This document shows positions 18,474-27,376 of a stretch of 64,000 bases of DNA, piece after piece. Location: assembly GCA_945901085.1 (NCBI GenBank), contig CAMDJV010000006.1:51216-115215 (forward strand), given 5' to 3'. Under the pieces are notes generated by a model. The model was given only the letters and a program-made list of their open reading frames with translations, was not told the DNA's origin and did no database searches. Numbering within the stretch: the stretch's first letter is position 1; the number at the start of each line of letters is the position of its first letter. The translations under genes and the position numbers were made by a program. The DNA comes from Rhodovarius crocodyli. Its GTDB lineage: Bacteria > Pseudomonadota > Alphaproteobacteria > Acetobacterales > Acetobacteraceae.

Positions 18474-19379
18474 CTACCCCACCAGCTTCATCACCTCATC
18501 CGGCCCTTTGCGCACCAAATCCATATAGTCTTCCATCAGCGTCTTGGTGATGTAGCCAGGGGTGTAGCTTTGGCTGCCGATGCAGGCCACGGGCGTCACC
18601 TCGGCTGCGGTGCCGGCCAAAAACACTTCGCTCGCCTGGGACAATTCTTCGGCGCGGATCACCCGTTCGACCATGGGCATTTGCCGCTTCTTGGCCAGGG
18701 CCATGACGGTGCGGCGGGTGATGCCATCGAGGAAGCAGGTGGGGGTGGGGGTGTGGATTTGGCCATCGGCCATCACGAAAAAGGCGTTGGCGCCGGTGGC
18801 CTCGGCCACATCGCCCTTATGGTCGAGCATGAAGGCGTCATCAAAGCCGGCATCCATGGCGGCGTGCTTGCTCATGGTGCCGATCATGTAGAGCCCGGCG
18901 GCCTTGGAGGCGGTGGGCGCAGTGTCGGGGGCGGGGCGGCGCCATTTGGCAAGGTCGAGGCGCACGCCCTTCATGCGCTGCTCCACGCCGAAATAGGCGC
19001 CCCATTCCCAGGTGGCGATGGCGAGGTGGATCTTGGTGGCCTTCGCACCCACGCCCATCTCCTCAGCACCGCGCCAGGCGATGGGGCGGATATAGGCCTC
19101 GGTGAAGCCATTGGCCTTCACCACCGCATCGCAGGCATCATCGATCTGTTGCGCGGTCCAGGGGATGTCAAAGCCCAAAATCCGGCCGGACTCGATGAGA
19201 CGGTTGGTATGGTCACGCAGGCGGAAGATATTGCCCGAATAGCAGCGCTCGCCTTCGAAGACGGCGGAGGCATAATGCAGGGCATGAGAGAGCACATGCA
19301 GCTTGGCATCGCGCCATGGCACCATATGGCCATCGAGCCAGATGAAGCCGTCGCGGTCATCAAAGGGAATCAGTGCCAT
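18474..19379 (-). CDS. ilvE: Branched-chain amino acid aminotransferase
   Basis: 301 aa, fold-type IV PLP aminotransferase. Visible family features are the N-terminal FIWLDGHMVPWRDAKLHVLSHALHYASAVFEG-type start (HVLSHALHYASAVFEGERCY), the PLP lysine in PTASKAAGLY, DEAFMLD-like region (DDAFMLDHKGDVAEATGAN) and TCFLDGITRRTV. It catalyses the last step of Leu/Ile/Val synthesis with glutamate as amino donor. It is divergent from the MarR-type regulator, with an 84-base spacer. Confidence 0.93.
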   Translation of the reverse strand: MALIPFDDRDGFIWLDGHMVPWRDAKLHVLSHALHYASAVFEGERCYSGNIFRLRDHTNRLIESGRILGFDIPWTAQQIDDACDAVVKANGFTEAYIRPIAWRGAEEMGVGAKATKIHLAIATWEWGAYFGVEQRMKGVRLDLAKWRRPAPDTAPTASKAAGLYMIGTMSKHAAMDAGFDDAFMLDHKGDVAEATGANAFFVMADGQIHTPTPTCFLDGITRRTVMALAKKRQMPMVERVIRAEELSQASEVFLAGTAAEVTPVACIGSQSYTPGYITKTLMEDYMDLVRKGPDEVMKLVG

Positions 19380-19463
19380 CTCGTGTCTCCTGCTTTATGA
19401 TTGGCGTAAGAATCTTGCGTTCACTGAGACGGTTTTAGAACATCGCGCGGAGAAGCGTCAACA

Positions 19464-20006
19464 ATGCTGACCAAACAACCCGGTATGGCAGCCATGCCGG
19501 CCACGCCGCGGGAGCAGGCAGCGGGGAGCAATTTGCTGTTCCTGCGCGAAGCCGAGCTGCGGCTGGCGCAGGATCTGCTGTTTTTTGGCTATCGCGATTT
19601 CACCGCCGGGCCGGACAGGCTGCTGGCGGAGCTGAATATGGGCCGGGCGCATCACCGGGTGCTGCATTTCGTCGGCCGCGCGCCGGGCATGACGGTGGGT
19701 GATCTGTTGGGGATACTCTCCATCACCAAGCAATCGCTGGGCCGGGTGCTGCAGCCGATGATCGAGGATGGCTATGTGACCCAGGCGGCCGGGCGGGTGG
19801 ATAAGCGCCAGCGGCTGCTGAGCCTGACCGAGAAGGGTGCGGGGCTGGAGCGCCGGCTCTATGATTGCCAGCGTGAATGGGTGATGCGCGCCTATCGTGA
19901 GGCCGGGCCTGCCGCGGTGGAGGGGTTTCGCCGCGTCATGCGCGGGCTGATGGGCGAGGATGCAAGGGCTGAGCTGGAACGGCTGGAAAGGGCGGCACAG
20001 GGATGA
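19464..20006 (+). CDS. MarR-family transcriptional regulator
   Basis: 180 aa. The winged-helix core is seen as MGRAHHRVLHFVGRAPGMTV, LLGILSITKQSLGRVLQPMI (recognition helix) and the wing GRVDKRQRLLSLTEKG. A ~20-residue N-terminal extension precedes it. It overlaps the start of the OmpR-type regulator by four bases and forms an unusual three-gene regulatory operon with it and the sensor kinase. It is divergent from ilvE, so it might act on that promoter, though this is unproven. Confidence 0.9.
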   Translation: MLTKQPGMAAMPATPREQAAGSNLLFLREAELRLAQDLLFFGYRDFTAGPDRLLAELNMGRAHHRVLHFVGRAPGMTVGDLLGILSITKQSLGRVLQPMIEDGYVTQAAGRVDKRQRLLSLTEKGAGLERRLYDCQREWVMRAYREAGPAAVEGFRRVMRGLMGEDARAELERLERAAQG

Positions 20007-20701
20007 GCGACAACCCACATCTTCTCGTGGTCGATGATGATGCGCGGCTGCGCAGCCTGCTGCAGCGCTACCTCGCCGAGAATGGCTTTCGCGTCACCGC
20101 CGCCGCCGATGCGCAGGAGGCGCGCGCCGCACTCAATGTGCTGGCATTTGACCTGCTGGTGCTCGATGTGATGATGCCCGGCGAAACCGGGTTGGAGCTG
20201 GTGGAGAGCCTGCGCCAACAGGGGCGCGATGTGCCGGTGCTCATGCTCACCGCGCGCGGTGACCCTGATGACCGTGTGGCCGGCTTCGAGCATGGCGCGG
20301 ATGATTACCTGGCCAAGCCGTTTGATCCGCGGGAGCTGGCCTTTCGCATTCGCACCATCCTCAAGCGGGCCATGCCGCCGCCATTGCCCACCACCCAGGC
20401 GGGGCCGGTGCAACTGGGCCAGCTTTGGTTCGACCCCGATCGCAGCGAGCTGCGCGGGCCGGGCGGCGCCACGCGGCTGACCGGGGGGGAGACCGCGCTG
20501 CTCGCCGCCCTGGCTGGCCGGCCGGGCGAGGTGCTCTCGCGCGAGTTCATCGCCGAGGCGCTGGGCACGCCCGAGGCGGGGGAGCGCGCGGTGGATGTGC
20601 AGGTCACCCGGCTGCGCCGCAAAATCGAGCCCGACCCGCGTGAGCCGCGCTTTCTGCACACCATCCGCCACAAGGGCTATGTGCTGAGACCCGGGCCTTG
20701 A
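20003..20701 (+). CDS. OmpR-family response regulator
   Basis: 232 aa. The receiver domain has the acidic pair DDD (11-13), phospho-acceptor Asp55 (LLVLDVMMPG) and Lys105 (DYLAKPF). The C-terminal winged helix ends TIRHKGYVLRPG. It overlaps the MarR gene upstream and the kinase downstream, so it forms a two-component pair with the latter. Confidence 0.94.
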   Translation: MSDNPHLLVVDDDARLRSLLQRYLAENGFRVTAAADAQEARAALNVLAFDLLVLDVMMPGETGLELVESLRQQGRDVPVLMLTARGDPDDRVAGFEHGADDYLAKPFDPRELAFRIRTILKRAMPPPLPTTQAGPVQLGQLWFDPDRSELRGPGGATRLTGGETALLAALAGRPGEVLSREFIAEALGTPEAGERAVDVQVTRLRRKIEPDPREPRFLHTIRHKGYVLRPGP

Positions 20702-22044
20702 GCGGGGCGGCGCCGCAGCCGCCCCTGGCACTGCGTGGGCTGAAGCGCTTTGCGCCGCGCGGGCTGCTGGGCCGCTCACTCCTGATGATTCTGGGGCCGC
20801 TGCTGATCGTGCAGGCGGTGGCGCTGACGGCGTTTTATGGCGGGCATGTGGATGTGATCTCGCGCAGGCTGGCCACTTCGCTCGCGGGCGAGATCGCCAT
20901 GGTCACGCAATTGCTCGCACAATTGCCCGAGGAGGCGCATCCCGCCATCCTGCGCGAGGCCACCTGGCGGCTGGGGCTGGGCATTGCCTTTGAGCCGGGG
21001 ATTCAGCTGGGCGCCATCCCTGCCCGGCCGCCCTGGTCACCGCTGCTGCCATTGGAGACAGATCTGGCCCAGGCGCTTACCCGGCTGGTGGGCCTGCCCT
21101 TTGATGCCGATTGGCTGAGCGATGCGCAGAATGTGGTGGTGCGGGTGCAGTTGGAAGGCGGCCTGCTCGATGTGGAGGTGCCGCGCAAGCGGCTGTTCAG
21201 CGCCACGCTCTATCTCTTTGTGATCTGGCTGGTGGGCTCGGCGGGGTTGCTGGCGCTGATTGCCGTGCTGTTCATGCGCAACCAGGTGCGCGCCATTCGC
21301 AGGCTGGCGGCGGCGGCGGAGGATTTCGGCCAGGGGCGCGATGGGGGTGCGATCAAGCCTGAGGGGGCGATTGAGGTTCGCCAGGCGGCCATCGCCTTCA
21401 ACCAGATGCAGGAGAATATCCGCCGCTTCGTCAGCCAGCGCACCGAAATGCTGGCCGGTATAAGCCATGATATGCGCACCCCGCTCACCCGCATGCGGCT
21501 CAGCCTGGCCATGCTGCCGCGTGATGAGGCGAGTGCCGAGGATATTGCCGGCCTGGTGCAGGACACTGAGGAGATGGAGCGGCTGGTGGAGACCTATCTC
21601 GCCTTTGCCCGGGGCGAGGGGCTGGAGGCGGCGCGGGAGATGGATGCGGTGCCGTTGCTGGAGGATATTTGTGCCACAGCCCGGCGCAGCGGCGGTGATG
21701 TCACCCTGGTGGCGCCGGCGAGTTTGCGCTTGCGCCTGCGCGAGAATGGGCTGCGCCGGGCGCTGGGCAATTTGCTGGACAATGCCCGCCGCCATGCCAG
21801 CCAGGTGCGGATGGCGATGCAACTGAATGGCCGATGGGCCGAGATCACGGTGGATGATGATGGGCCGGGCATTCCCGCGGCGGAGCGCGAGGCGGCATTC
21901 AAGCCCTTCGCCTCGGGCTCGGCCACCGGCACGGGGCTGGGGCTGGCCATTGCCCGCGATGCGGTGCGGCGGCATGGTGGCGAGATTATGCTGGAGGAGA
22001 GCCCGATGGGCGGGTTGCGGGCAAGGGTGAGGCTGCCGGTCTGA
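20698..22044 (+). CDS. EnvZ-like sensor histidine kinase
   Basis: 448 aa from TTG 20698, overlapping the regulator stop by four bases. There is a membrane span at about 25-50, a periplasmic loop, a second span at about 175-200, and a HAMP-like linker. HisKA has His257 in GISHDMRTPLTRMRLSL. HATPase_c shows NLLDNARRHA, DDDGPGIP and GTGLGLAIARDAV. It is an inner-membrane sensor that phosphorylates the upstream OmpR-type regulator. The signal is unknown; osmotic or envelope signals are typical for this architecture. Confidence 0.93.
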   Translation: MSGAAPQPPLALRGLKRFAPRGLLGRSLLMILGPLLIVQAVALTAFYGGHVDVISRRLATSLAGEIAMVTQLLAQLPEEAHPAILREATWRLGLGIAFEPGIQLGAIPARPPWSPLLPLETDLAQALTRLVGLPFDADWLSDAQNVVVRVQLEGGLLDVEVPRKRLFSATLYLFVIWLVGSAGLLALIAVLFMRNQVRAIRRLAAAAEDFGQGRDGGAIKPEGAIEVRQAAIAFNQMQENIRRFVSQRTEMLAGISHDMRTPLTRMRLSLAMLPRDEASAEDIAGLVQDTEEMERLVETYLAFARGEGLEAAREMDAVPLLEDICATARRSGGDVTLVAPASLRLRLRENGLRRALGNLLDNARRHASQVRMAMQLNGRWAEITVDDDGPGIPAAEREAAFKPFASGSATGTGLGLAIARDAVRRHGGEIMLEESPMGGLRARVRLPV

Positions 22045-22068
22045 CCGGAGATGGCCCTGACCGCGCCC

Positions 22069-22116
22069 GGGTTATTGGTGCTGCGGGTTGTTGGTGCTGC
22101 GGGTTATTGGTGCCGC
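22069..22116. repeat. Three tandem 16-bp repeats
   Basis: Units at 22069-22084, 22085-22100 and 22101-22116 read gggttattggtgctgc with one substitution each in units 2 and 3. They lie between the kinase stop and the CHRD gene, about 80 bases before its start. Confidence 0.85.
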
Positions 22117-22192
22117 GATGTTGGAATTCTTGACGAATTGCGCCGCGCCCGATCAGCATAGTCCTTTCAATTTATTGCGATAGGATGCTCTT

Positions 22193-22879
22193 ATGGTCAA
22201 GTTGCGGTTCATCGCGCAGATATTTGTCATGCTGGTGCTGGGCATTACCCAAGCCATGGCCCAGAGCGTGCCGCCGCGCGATGGCATGGTGCTGCGCCCC
22301 GATGCCGGGCGGGAGATTGGCCGGATTTATCAGGCCTGGCTGAGCCCGCTGCAGCAGGGCGGCGAAGAGGAGGATACGCCAGCGGCCATCCCGCGCGCGT
22401 TTCGTTCAACCGCGCCCTCCGTGCCGCGCAATGCCCGTCAGTCGCGCGGCCATGGCACATTGGCCTTCACCCGTGACCAGGGCCGCGCCTATGCGCATCT
22501 GCGTATCGAGGGCATCAATCCGCAGGATATCACCTTGTTCCATATCCATTGCGGCCGGCCGGGGCAGTTGGGGCCCATTCTGGTGGATTTCGGCCGCACC
22601 CAAACTGGCCCGCGTAACCTGCCGGCGGCCTTCGCCAATGGCGAATTCTCGGTGGAGATCACCAATGAGGATCTGGTGGCGGTGATCGATCATGGCCACG
22701 GCATTTTAGGAATTTTGACGGCGGGTTGCCCGATTATTCCCAGTATTCCGACGGATCGGGTGCGCACCATCGCCGGCATGGCCTTGATCGCCGAGCGGGG
22801 GGAATTGTATTTCAACCTGCACACCAAGGGGCAGATGTTCTTTGGCGATATTCGCGGCCAGCTCAGCCCGGTTCAGTGA
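22193..22879 (+). CDS. Exported CHRD-domain protein
   Basis: 228 aa with a signal peptide ending near residue 23 (AMA|QSV). Residues ~85-225 form a CHRD domain: a start strand HGTLAFT, LFHIHCGRPGQLGPILVDF, and the closing ELYFNLHTKGQMFFGDIRGQ. CHRD proteins are exported beta-sandwich proteins whose bacterial role is unclear. The His-rich LFHIH and HGHG segments could bind metal. Followed closely by a small membrane protein. Confidence 0.85.
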   Translation: MVKLRFIAQIFVMLVLGITQAMAQSVPPRDGMVLRPDAGREIGRIYQAWLSPLQQGGEEEDTPAAIPRAFRSTAPSVPRNARQSRGHGTLAFTRDQGRAYAHLRIEGINPQDITLFHIHCGRPGQLGPILVDFGRTQTGPRNLPAAFANGEFSVEITNEDLVAVIDHGHGILGILTAGCPIIPSIPTDRVRTIAGMALIAERGELYFNLHTKGQMFFGDIRGQLSPVQ

Positions 22880-22883
22880 ACCA

Positions 22884-23273
22884 ATGATGTCGCTATTCCG
22901 CAATACCGCGTCGATGCAGCGCGATAATCCCGCGACGCGCCGGATCTATTGGGTCCTATCTGGCTTGATTGCCGCGGCGATGGGGCTCGCGGCATCGGGC
23001 TCGGGCAATCCAGCGACGGTTGAGCCCTTGCCGAATTGGATCAATGCCGGCGCCAACCTGCTATGTGTCCTGATTGCCGTGCTGGTGTTGCTGCCGCGGA
23101 CACGGGCAATTGGTGCCATCGCCGCTGCGGCAAATATGATGATGTCGATGGTCACCAATCTTTTGGTCGATGGCGCGGCCTATGCCCTGCTGGTGCTGCC
23201 GTTCAATATTGTGACACTGGCCGTCTCACTGGCTGTGGCCTGGCATCACCGGCAGGATTTGCGGCGGGGCTAA
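22884..23273 (+). CDS. Small integral membrane protein, function unknown
   Basis: 129 aa from ATG 22884. The open frame extends back into the CHRD gene, but ATGATG four bases after that stop is preferred. Hydrophobic segments at about 20-40, 50-70, 75-95 and 100-120 suggest four membrane spans. I do not recognise the family. Spacing suggests co-transcription with the CHRD gene. Confidence 0.65.
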   Translation: MMSLFRNTASMQRDNPATRRIYWVLSGLIAAAMGLAASGSGNPATVEPLPNWINAGANLLCVLIAVLVLLPRTRAIGAIAAAANMMMSMVTNLLVDGAAYALLVLPFNIVTLAVSLAVAWHHRQDLRRG

Positions 23274-23378
23274 GAGCATCATCCGTTCAAACGGGATCGT
23301 TTGAGCGGATAAAGATGCTCGTCAAACAAAAGCTTAGAGCCTGTGCAGTGAGCCGAGGCGAACGCAACAGGCTCTAAG
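23273..23378. repeat. Dispersed palindromic element A (two adjacent hairpins)
   Basis: The first palindrome (23273-23320) begins gagcatcatccgttcaaacg and ends gatgctc. The second (23333-23378) has perfect 12-bp ends cttagagcctgt/acaggctctaag. An inverted copy of both halves lies at 57787-57892, and partial copies at 34526-34569 and 36364-36429. The first half resembles the RPE-type intergenic palindromes known from alphaproteobacteria. Confidence 0.85.
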
Positions 23379-23391
23379 GGGGCCTCACACC

Positions 23392-24039
23392 CTACCCTGC
23401 CCGGTCCAGTGAATGGGCCTGGAGCATGGCGCGCAGGGCGGCCACCTCCGCCCGCAGCGCTGCCACCTCCTCGCCCAGAGGGTCCGCCCCGGCGCGCACC
23501 GGCATGCCATAACCCACCGTCGCCTCCTCATCGCAGCCTTTGGGGCTGCGGGCGGGAATGCCCACCACGGTGAGGCCCTCGGCCACATCATCCACCACCA
23601 CGGAATTGGCACCAACCCGCGCACCGCGCCCGACGGTGATGGGGCCGAGCACCTGCGCGCCCGCGCCGATAATCGCGCCATCCAGCACATCGGGGTGGCG
23701 CTTGCCGGGCTTGAGCGACAGCCCCCCCAGGGTCACGCATTGATAGATGGTGACGTCATCGCCGATGGTGGCGGTGCCGCCCACCACCACGCCCATGCCG
23801 TGATCGATGAAGAGCCGGCGGCCGATCTTGGCGCCGGGATGAATCTCGATGCCGGTGAGGAAGCGGGCGGTCTGGCTGACGAAGCGCGCCAGGGCCGGCA
23901 GGCCCCACCCGTGGAGCGCATGCGCCACACGGTGGCATTGCACGGCCCAAAGCCCGGGATAGCAGAGCAGGACCTCGGCCCAGGTCGGGCGCGCTGGGTC
24001 GCGGTCACGGATGGTGCGGCCCATTTCGAAAATTTCCAT
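23392..24039 (-). CDS. cysE: Serine O-acetyltransferase
   Basis: 215 aa with the left-handed beta-helix hexapeptide repeats of CysE/Eps[55 protein letters not shown] and [23 protein letters not shown] ([18 protein letters not shown]). It acetylates serine with acetyl-CoA to give O-acetylserine, the substrate of the neighbouring cysteine synthases. The start overlaps the last base of the upstream cysK stop. A short C-terminal coiled segment ([16 protein letters not shown]) follows. Confidence 0.95.
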   Translation of the reverse strand: MEIFEMGRTIRDRDPARPTWAEVLLCYPGLWAVQCHRVAHALHGWGLPALARFVSQTARFLTGIEIHPGAKIGRRLFIDHGMGVVVGGTATIGDDVTIYQCVTLGGLSLKPGKRHPDVLDGAIIGAGAQVLGPITVGRGARVGANSVVVDDVAEGLTVVGIPARSPKGCDEEATVGYGMPVRAGADPLGEEVAALRAEVAALRAMLQAHSLDRAG

Positions 24040-25004
24040 CAGTCGAGCCCCGCGAAGAGTGCCGTGGACATATAGCGCTCGGCAAAGCTGGGCGCGATGC
24101 AGATGATGCGCTTGCCGGCATTGGCCGGCAGGGCGGCGAGGCGCAGCGCAACACTGAGCGCCGCACCGGAGGAAATGCCCAAGGCGAGGCCCTCCATGCG
24201 GGCGGCGCGCCGGGCGGTGGCGATGGCATCGCGCTCATTGGCCAATTCGATGCCATCGAGCAGGCTGACATCCAGCACCGAGGGGCGGAAGCCGGGGCCT
24301 ATGCCCTGAATGCCATGCGGGCCGGGGTCATCGCCATGCAGCACGGCGGATTCTGCCGGCTCTATGCCGATGACGCGCAAGGTCGGGGCGCGGGGTTTCA
24401 GCGCGCGGGCGATGCCGGTCATGGTGCCGCCGGTGCCAAGCCCGCCCAGGATGATATCCACCGCCCCTTCGGTATCGGCCCAGATCTCCTCGGCCGTGGT
24501 GCGGGCATGGATATCCGGATTGGCGGGATTGTCGAATTGCCGGGGCAGCCAGGCGTGTGGGGTTTGCGCGGCGATCTCCTCACTGCGGGCAATGGCGCCG
24601 GCCATGCCGCGGCTGGAGGGGGTGAGGACGAGCTCGGCGCCGAGCAGGCGCATCATCCGCCGCCGCTCAATGGAGGCGCCCTCGGGCATGGTGACGATCA
24701 GCCGATAGCCGAGGGCGGCGGCGACGAAGGCGAGGCCAATGCCGGTATTGCCCGAAGTGGGCTCCACCAGCACCGAGACGCCGGGGCTGATCCGCCCCTC
24801 CGCCTCGGCGGCGCGTACCATGGCGAGGGCGATGCGGTCCTTCACCGAGGCCATGGGGTTGAAGAATTCAAGTTTCAGGCAGAGATCGGCCACCAGCCGG
24901 TCCTCGGCCGCGATGCGCGGCAGGCGGACCAAGGGCGTGGCGCCGATGGTCTCCAGCACCGAGGCATGGATGCGGCCGCGGAATTGGGGGGTCATGACAT
25001 CCAT
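24039..25004 (-). CDS. cysK: Cysteine synthase (O-acetylserine sulfhydrylase)
   Basis: 321 aa, fold-type II PLP enzyme. Seen: IGATPLVRL, the PLP lysine in [10 protein letters not shown], the substrate loop [13 protein letters not shown], the glycine phosphate loop [12 protein letters not shown], and GISSGAAL near the C-terminus. It makes cysteine from O-acetylserine and sulfide. It lies between a paralogous synthase (13-base overlap) and cysE. Confidence 0.94.
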   Translation of the reverse strand: MDVMTPQFRGRIHASVLETIGATPLVRLPRIAAEDRLVADLCLKLEFFNPMASVKDRIALAMVRAAEAEGRISPGVSVLVEPTSGNTGIGLAFVAAALGYRLIVTMPEGASIERRRMMRLLGAELVLTPSSRGMAGAIARSEEIAAQTPHAWLPRQFDNPANPDIHARTTAEEIWADTEGAVDIILGGLGTGGTMTGIARALKPRAPTLRVIGIEPAESAVLHGDDPGPHGIQGIGPGFRPSVLDVSLLDGIELANERDAIATARRAARMEGLALGISSGAALSVALRLAALPANAGKRIICIAPSFAERYMSTALFAGLD

Positions 25005-25984
25005 GGCGGTGTGGGCAGCCCTTTCCCCCGGAGGAATTCGGGGTTGAAGAGTTTCGACTGATAGCGCGCGCCACCATCGCAGAGGATGGTCACGATGGTG
25101 TGCCCCGGGCCGAGGCGGCGGGCGACGGCGATGGCGGCGGCGACATTCAGCCCCGCGCTGCCGCCCACCGAAATACCCTCATGGATGGTGAGGTCAAAGA
25201 CCTGTTCGAGGGCGAGTTCATCGGAAATCTGCACCGCGTCATCAATCGGCGCGCCGGCAAGATTGCCGGGGACGCGGCCCTGGCCGATGCCCTCGGTGAT
25301 GGAGGAGCCGGCGAGTTCCAGCGTGCCATGGGTGACCCAATTATAGAGGCAACTGCCCATCGGGTCGGCCAGGGTGATGCGCAGATCGGGCTTATGGGCC
25401 TTGAGCGCCATGGCGATGCCGGCAAGCGTGCCGCCGGTGCCGCAGGCGCAGGTGAAGGCATCGATATGGCCGCCGGTCTGCGCCCAGATTTCGGCGCCGG
25501 TGGTCAGGCGATGGCCCTCGCGATTGGCCAGATTGTCGAATTGATTGGCCCAGACCGCGCCGCTCTCCTCGGCCAGGCGGCGCGAGACATGGACGTAATT
25601 GCCCGGGTCGGAGAAGGGCTTGGCCGGCACCAGGCGCAGATCGGCGCCGATCATGCGCAGGAAATCGATCTTCTCCTGGCTTTGGGTCTCGGGCATCACG
25701 ATCACCGTGCGAAAGCCCAGCGCATTGGCGACGAGGGTGATGCCAATGCCGGTATTGCCCGCCGTGCCCTCGACAATGGTGCCGCCGGGTTTGAGGGAGC
25801 CGTCTTCCATAGCCGCCTGAATGATGGCGAGCCCTGCCCGGTCCTTGACCGAACCGCCGGGATTCATGAATTCGGCCTTGCCGAGAATCTCGCAGCCCGT
25901 CTCCGCGCTGGCGCGGGCCAGGCGGATGAGCGGGGTTTGGCCGATAGAGCCCAAAAGCCCATGGGAAATGGCGGGGTGCGTCAT
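24992..25984 (-). CDS. Second cysteine synthase-like PLP enzyme
   Basis: 330 aa and a paralogue of the downstream cysK: IGQTPLIRL, PLP lysine in MNPGGSVKDRAGL, GTAGNTGIGITL, CACGTGGTLAGI, GISVGGSAGLN. Compared with CysK it carries inserted segments around YNWVTHGTLELAGSSITEGIGQGR, split here as YNWVTHGTLE then TEGIGQGRVPGN. This pattern occurs in a branch including fungal-type and CBS-like cysteine synthases. It may use another acceptor or sulfur donor. First gene of the cys operon and divergent from an Rrf2 regulator. Confidence 0.88.
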   Translation of the reverse strand: MTHPAISHGLLGSIGQTPLIRLARASAETGCEILGKAEFMNPGGSVKDRAGLAIIQAAMEDGSLKPGGTIVEGTAGNTGIGITLVANALGFRTVIVMPETQSQEKIDFLRMIGADLRLVPAKPFSDPGNYVHVSRRLAEESGAVWANQFDNLANREGHRLTTGAEIWAQTGGHIDAFTCACGTGGTLAGIAMALKAHKPDLRITLADPMGSCLYNWVTHGTLELAGSSITEGIGQGRVPGNLAGAPIDDAVQISDELALEQVFDLTIHEGISVGGSAGLNVAAAIAVARRLGPGHTIVTILCDGGARYQSKLFNPEFLRGKGLPTPPWMS

Positions 25985-26060
25985 CTGGCGTTTCCAGTAT
26001 CACGAATCATTGGCGTGTATTATGGGATAAGCCGGTGACGTTTTACAGGGAGCCCCCGAT

Positions 26061-26504
26061 ATGCTGCTGCAAGCCCGACCAGCCCTGGCGCTCGCGGTGG
26101 TGCTGGATATCGCCCTGCATGCCGGGCGCGGCACGGTGAGTGCGGCCGATATCGCCGAAAGGCTGGGGCTGGCGCGGCGCGGGTTGGAGCCGATTTTGCA
26201 GCCATTGTCGCGGCAGGGCGTGCTCAGCAGCACGCGCGGGCCGACGGGTGGGTATAGGCTGGCGCGGCCCCGGCGAGGCATCACCCTGGGCGAGATCATC
26301 CGCGCGGTGAGCCAGGAGGCCGCCCCACCGGCCGAGGGTGAGAGCAACCCTCTCTTCACCTTGGTGGTGCAGCCCTTTTGGTTGGATATCAACGAGATGA
26401 CACTGAAGCATCTTGATACCATCAGCCTTGATATGCTGGCCCGCCGCGCTGCCGGCGCGGGCCTGGCCAGCGCGCCGAGTGATGTGATCAGCTTTGTGAT
26501 CTGA
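26061..26504 (+). CDS. Rrf2-family regulator lacking cysteines, likely controls the cys operon
   Basis: 147 aa. The N-terminal winged helix (ARPALALAVVLDIALHAGRG, ADIAERLGLARRGLEPILQP, TRGPTGGYRLARP) is typical Rrf2. There is no Cys anywhere, so the Fe-S site of IscR/NsrR is absent, as in CymR, a regulator of cysteine metabolism in Gram-positives. It is divergent from the cysteine synthase/cysE operon with a 76-base spacer, which supports control of sulfur assimilation. The target is inferred. Confidence 0.85.
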   Translation: MLLQARPALALAVVLDIALHAGRGTVSAADIAERLGLARRGLEPILQPLSRQGVLSSTRGPTGGYRLARPRRGITLGEIIRAVSQEAAPPAEGESNPLFTLVVQPFWLDINEMTLKHLDTISLDMLARRAAGAGLASAPSDVISFVI

Positions 26505-26621
26505 TGGCGGGTTAGGCCCTAGCCCTGGCAGGGTGGTGAAACGCTCCCCCACCAGGCTCGACACATATAGAGACGGTTTCCCGGACCCTTGATTAATTTT
26601 CCATATCAATAAATTGATCGC

Positions 26622-26690
26622 AGGTGGAGGAAACTGAGTTTCCTCCTGGGGTGCTCGAGGGGCAAAGCCCCTCGATCTTCTTGTCAGCAG
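26622..26690. repeat. Dispersed hairpin element B (copy 1)
   Basis: Two adjacent perfect palindromes: aggaaactgagtttcct (26628-26644) and cgaggggcaaagcccctcg (26656-26674), joined by cctggggtgct. Nearly the same 58-bp block recurs at 57933-57990, and a weak relative (gaggggcaaagcc) at about 34484. It lies between the Rrf2 gene and the peroxiredoxin gene and may also act as a terminator. Confidence 0.85.
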
Positions 26691-26736
26691 CCAGCCAGAC
26701 CCATGTCACCGCAAGCGAAGACGGTGACCTCGCCGA

Positions 26737-27369
26737 TCACTCGCTGATGGTGACGTAGCGCAGATAGGGTTTTTTCGTCTCCCAGCCTTGGGGGAAGCGG
26801 GTTTTGGCGTCCGCGTCTGAGAGGCTGGGCAGGATGATAGCGCGCTCGCCGGGCTGCCAATTCACCGGGGTTGCGACTTTCTGTCGGTCGGTGAGTTGGA
26901 GGCTATCGATCACCCGCAGGATTTCGAGGAAATTGCGGCCGGTGCTGGGCGGGTAAGTCAGCGACAGGCGCAGTTTCTTGTTTGGATCGATGACATAGAC
27001 GGTTCGCACGGTGACGGTGGGGTCGGCGAGCGGGTGGATCATGCCATAGGCTTCGGAGACTTTGCGGTCGGTATCGGCGATCATCGGGAAATTCACGGTC
27101 TGGCCCTGTGTTTCTTCGATATCAGCCTCCCAGCCGCCATGGCGTTCGAGGGTATCGACCGATAGGCCGATGATTTTCACGCCTCGGCGGTCAAATTCCG
27201 GCTTGAGGCGGGCGGCCTCGCCCAGTTCGGTGGTGCAGACCGGGGTGTAATCCTTGGGGTGGCTAAACAGCACGCCCCAGAAATCGCCGAGCCATTGGTG
27301 GAAATGGATGGGGCCGATGGTGGTTTGCGCCTCGAAATCAGGGACAATCTGGCCGAGTTGGAGTGAGAT
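26737..27369 (-). CDS. 1-Cys peroxiredoxin (Prx6-like), unusual start
   Basis: About 210 aa. The sequence from LQLGQIVPDFEAQTTIGPI onward is the usual N-terminus of Prx6 enzymes. The peroxidatic Cys is in SHPKDYTPVCTTELG. A long C-terminal region (YPPSTGRNFLEILRVIDSLQL, WQPGERAIILPSL) is typical of 1-Cys enzymes. It reduces peroxides in the cytosol. At the expected start position the codon is ATC (27367-27369), seven bases after a perfect AGGAGA. No ATG or GTG is well placed. In-frame upstream starts exist (GTG near 27437, ATG 27504) but would add unusual residues and run into the divergent gene's leader. Confidence 0.88.
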   Translation of the reverse strand: MSLQLGQIVPDFEAQTTIGPIHFHQWLGDFWGVLFSHPKDYTPVCTTELGEAARLKPEFDRRGVKIIGLSVDTLERHGGWEADIEETQGQTVNFPMIADTDRKVSEAYGMIHPLADPTVTVRTVYVIDPNKKLRLSLTYPPSTGRNFLEILRVIDSLQLTDRQKVATPVNWQPGERAIILPSLSDADAKTRFPQGWETKKPYLRYVTISE

Positions 27370-27376
27370 GGGGTGG

